Below are positions 62,380-64,000 of a stretch of DNA of 64,000 nt, piece by piece; position 1 is the stretch's first letter; every line of letters begins with the position of its first letter. Origin of the DNA: Bacillus sp. JCM 19034 (GTDB lineage Bacteria; Bacillota; Bacilli; Bacillales; Bacillaceae_D); the NCBI RefSeq assembly GCF_001310635.1, contig NZ_BAXR01000006.1, forward strand, positions 124,001-188,000, written 5' to 3'. The position numbers and the translations under genes were made by a program. A model generated the notes under the pieces. It was not told where the DNA came from. It searched no databases and was given only the letters and a program-made list of their open reading frames with translations.

Positions 62380-63489
62380 ATGGAAGAGAGAACGATCACG
62401 TGTGCCGGCTGCGGAATTGAAATACAAACAAGAGATAAGAATCGACTAGGCTATACCCCTCCTTCTGCCTTAGAAAAAGATATTATCACTTGCCAACGTT
62501 GCTTTCGATTAAAGCACTATAATGAAGTTCAAGATATCTCGTTAACAGATGATGACTTTTTGAAAATTCTACATGGGTTGGGAGAACGAGAGGCTTTAAT
62601 AGTAAAGATTGTTGACATCTTTGATTTTACTGGAAGTTGGCTTCCAGGTCTACACCGATTTGTTGGAAAAAATGATGTGATGTTAGTCGGGAACAAAGTG
62701 GATTTATTGCCTAAATCGTTGAATCATAACCGCTTAGTAAATTGGATGAAGAAGTCTGCAAAAGAGCTAGGTTTACGACCTATTGATGTTCGTTTAATGA
62801 GTGCAGAGAAAAGCAAAGGAATCGAAGAAGTAGCAGAAGCAATTGATTCTTATCGGAATGGGCGAGATGTCTTTATCGTTGGCTGTACAAATGTAGGAAA
62901 ATCGACCTTTATTAATCAATTAATTCAAGCATATGGTGGTGACACGGAACAACTAATTACAACATCGCATTTTCCAGGTACAACCCTTGATATGATCGAT
63001 ATCCCATTAGATGACGGGAAAACATTGTATGATACACCAGGGATTATTAATCATCATCAAATGGCTCATTATGTTGATAGTGAAGAATTAAAGGTAATAA
63101 CGCCGAAAAAAGAAATAAAGCCTAAAGTGTTTCAATTAAACGAGGAACAGACATTGTTCTTTGGCGGTTTATGTAGGTTTGACTTTGTTGAAGGCGAACG
63201 TTCTTCGTTTACATGTTACTTATCAAATGAGCTAATGATTCATCGGACAAAAAGAGAAAAAGCCGAATCTTTGTACGAACAGCATATTGGGGACATGTTA
63301 GTGCCTCCTGGGCCAAAATCGAAAGAAACGTTACCTCCTCTAGTTAAATCGACATTTCTCATCCGTGAGGAGAAAATGGATATTGTCTTTTCAGGGCTCG
63401 GTTGGGTAACAGTTCATGGTCAAAATTTACGGATAGAAGCATATGCACCTAAAGGGGTCGGTGTATCAATCCGTGAATCGATCATTTAA
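62380..63489 (+). CDS. yqeH: Ribosome biogenesis GTPase YqeH
   Basis: 369-aa circularly permuted GTPase assisting 30S assembly. Zinc finger CAGCGIE/CQRC (residues 9-37), then G4 NKVDLL, G5 SAEK, G1 GCTNVGKST (about residue 168) and G3 DTPG. The RNA-binding C-terminal domain follows. ATG 62380 after GAGGACTAAGG. Confidence 0.95.
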   Translation: MEERTITCAGCGIEIQTRDKNRLGYTPPSALEKDIITCQRCFRLKHYNEVQDISLTDDDFLKILHGLGEREALIVKIVDIFDFTGSWLPGLHRFVGKNDVMLVGNKVDLLPKSLNHNRLVNWMKKSAKELGLRPIDVRLMSAEKSKGIEEVAEAIDSYRNGRDVFIVGCTNVGKSTFINQLIQAYGGDTEQLITTSHFPGTTLDMIDIPLDDGKTLYDTPGIINHHQMAHYVDSEELKVITPKKEIKPKVFQLNEEQTLFFGGLCRFDFVEGERSSFTCYLSNELMIHRTKREKAESLYEQHIGDMLVPPGPKSKETLPPLVKSTFLIREEKMDIVFSGLGWVTVHGQNLRIEAYAPKGVGVSIRESII

Positions 63490-63503
63490 AGGGGGAGTTG
63501 AAA

Positions 63504-64000
63504 GTGAAAGCTGTATTTGGATTGTTAGGTCATCCCGTTTCGCATTCGATGTCTCCACTCATTCATAATGATGCGTTTCAATCGTTAGAGATTGAAGCGG
63601 AATATCATGTGTTTGATGTTGCACCTCAAGTTGTGAAGCAAGCAATTGATGGGATACGTGCACTTGGGATTGCTGGATGTAACGTAACCGTTCCACATAA
63701 AGTGGCAGTGATGGATTATTTGGATGAAATTGATAATGAAGCCCGACTGATCGGAGCGGTTAATACGATAGTAAATGATAACGGTCGTTTGATTGGATAT
63801 AATACGGATGGACGAGGCTATGTTGAATCATTGCTTGGTTGCCAACAAATGCTTCAAAATAAGCGTGTTCTTGTAATTGGTGCCGGAGGGGCTGCTCGTG
63901 GGATTGTAACTTCACTGTTAAATGAAGGAATTGCAGCTCTTGCCATAACGAACCGAACATTATCAAAAGCCGAGCCTTTTAAGCAGTTAGCTGACCTTTT
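63504..64000 (+). CDS. aroE: Shikimate dehydrogenase AroE, 5' part
   Basis: N-terminal 165 residues of the shikimate pathway enzyme that reduces 3-dehydroshikimate with NADPH; the rest is beyond the window. GLLGHPVSHSMSPLIHN (substrate loop), NVTVPHK (catalytic Lys), GAVNTIV and the NADP site VIGAGGAARG are visible. GTG 63504 after GGGGGAG. Order yqeG-yqeH-aroE as in B. subtilis. Confidence 0.94.
   Translation, partial: MKAVFGLLGHPVSHSMSPLIHNDAFQSLEIEAEYHVFDVAPQVVKQAIDGIRALGIAGCNVTVPHKVAVMDYLDEIDNEARLIGAVNTIVNDNGRLIGYNTDGRGYVESLLGCQQMLQNKRVLVIGAGGAARGIVTSLLNEGIAALAITNRTLSKAEPFKQLADL

Overview
The window is chromosomal DNA from a low-GC, endospore-forming member of the Bacillaceae, probably an alkaliphile or haloalkaliphile. 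It carries sporulation genes (an RsfA-type regulator, sigK, sda), a complete Mrp Na+/H+ antiporter operon, an OpuA glycine-betaine importer and a NatA-like ABC exporter. Much of the gene order matches the yrv/yrr and yqeG-yqeH-aroE neighbourhoods of Bacillus subtilis. Genus and species cannot be fixed from the sequence alone.

Layout. 1-12 kb: the 3' end of an acyl-CoA synthetase gene, a Cys-containing HTH regulator, trhO, a PAS/degenerate-GGDEF/EAL protein, an RsfA-like regulator, rarA, a chromate transporter and a YhaQ/YhaP-like ABC exporter. 12-18 kb: opcR-like regulator, an 18-bp perfect palindrome, opuAA-AB-AC, and two tandem CBO0543-type membrane proteins. 18-24.6 kb: cymR, yrvO, mnmA, yrrB, recD2, yrrD and two very small genes. 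24.7-32 kb: accessory metabolism (MFS transporter, UbiD decarboxylase, pirin, ferredoxin-NADP reductase, FMN reductase, VOC protein). 32-44.7 kb: the conserved yrrI, T-box, alaS, ireB, yrrK, yrzB, mltG, trmR, trhP1, trhP2, udk, greA, yrrS, mtnN, yrhC block. 44.8-54.5 kb: DHA2 transporter, NUDIX and M20 enzymes, sigK with a duplicated 3' end enclosing a lipoprotein gene, an SDR dehydrogenase, hup, pssA and psd. 54.7-60.5 kb: mrpGFEDCBA read leftward. 61-64 kb: sda, a DnaA-box cluster, yqeG, yqeH and the start of aroE.

Genes that work together. trhO, trmR, trhP1 and trhP2 make up the known route to 5-methoxyuridine at tRNA position 34, and mnmA with yrvO supplies 2-thiouridine at the same position. 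The OpcR-like repressor and OpuA form an osmoprotectant module. Mrp, OpuA and the ABC exporter suit a sodium-rich alkaline habitat. Sda lies beside DnaA boxes and links replication initiation to sporulation.

The most unusual structure is at sigK. The last 79 bp of sigK plus 6 bp beyond it (85 bp, identical) recur 1,162 bp downstream. The repeats enclose one gene, for an Ltp-type lipoprotein of a family known from phage superinfection exclusion, and each repeat is followed by its own terminator. This looks like attL/attR of a minimal integrated element with no recombinase of its own.

About twenty single-base frameshifts, mostly in homopolymers, split otherwise well-conserved genes, including the essential alaS. 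Most are probably sequencing errors, so the affected genes are annotated here as single coding regions.
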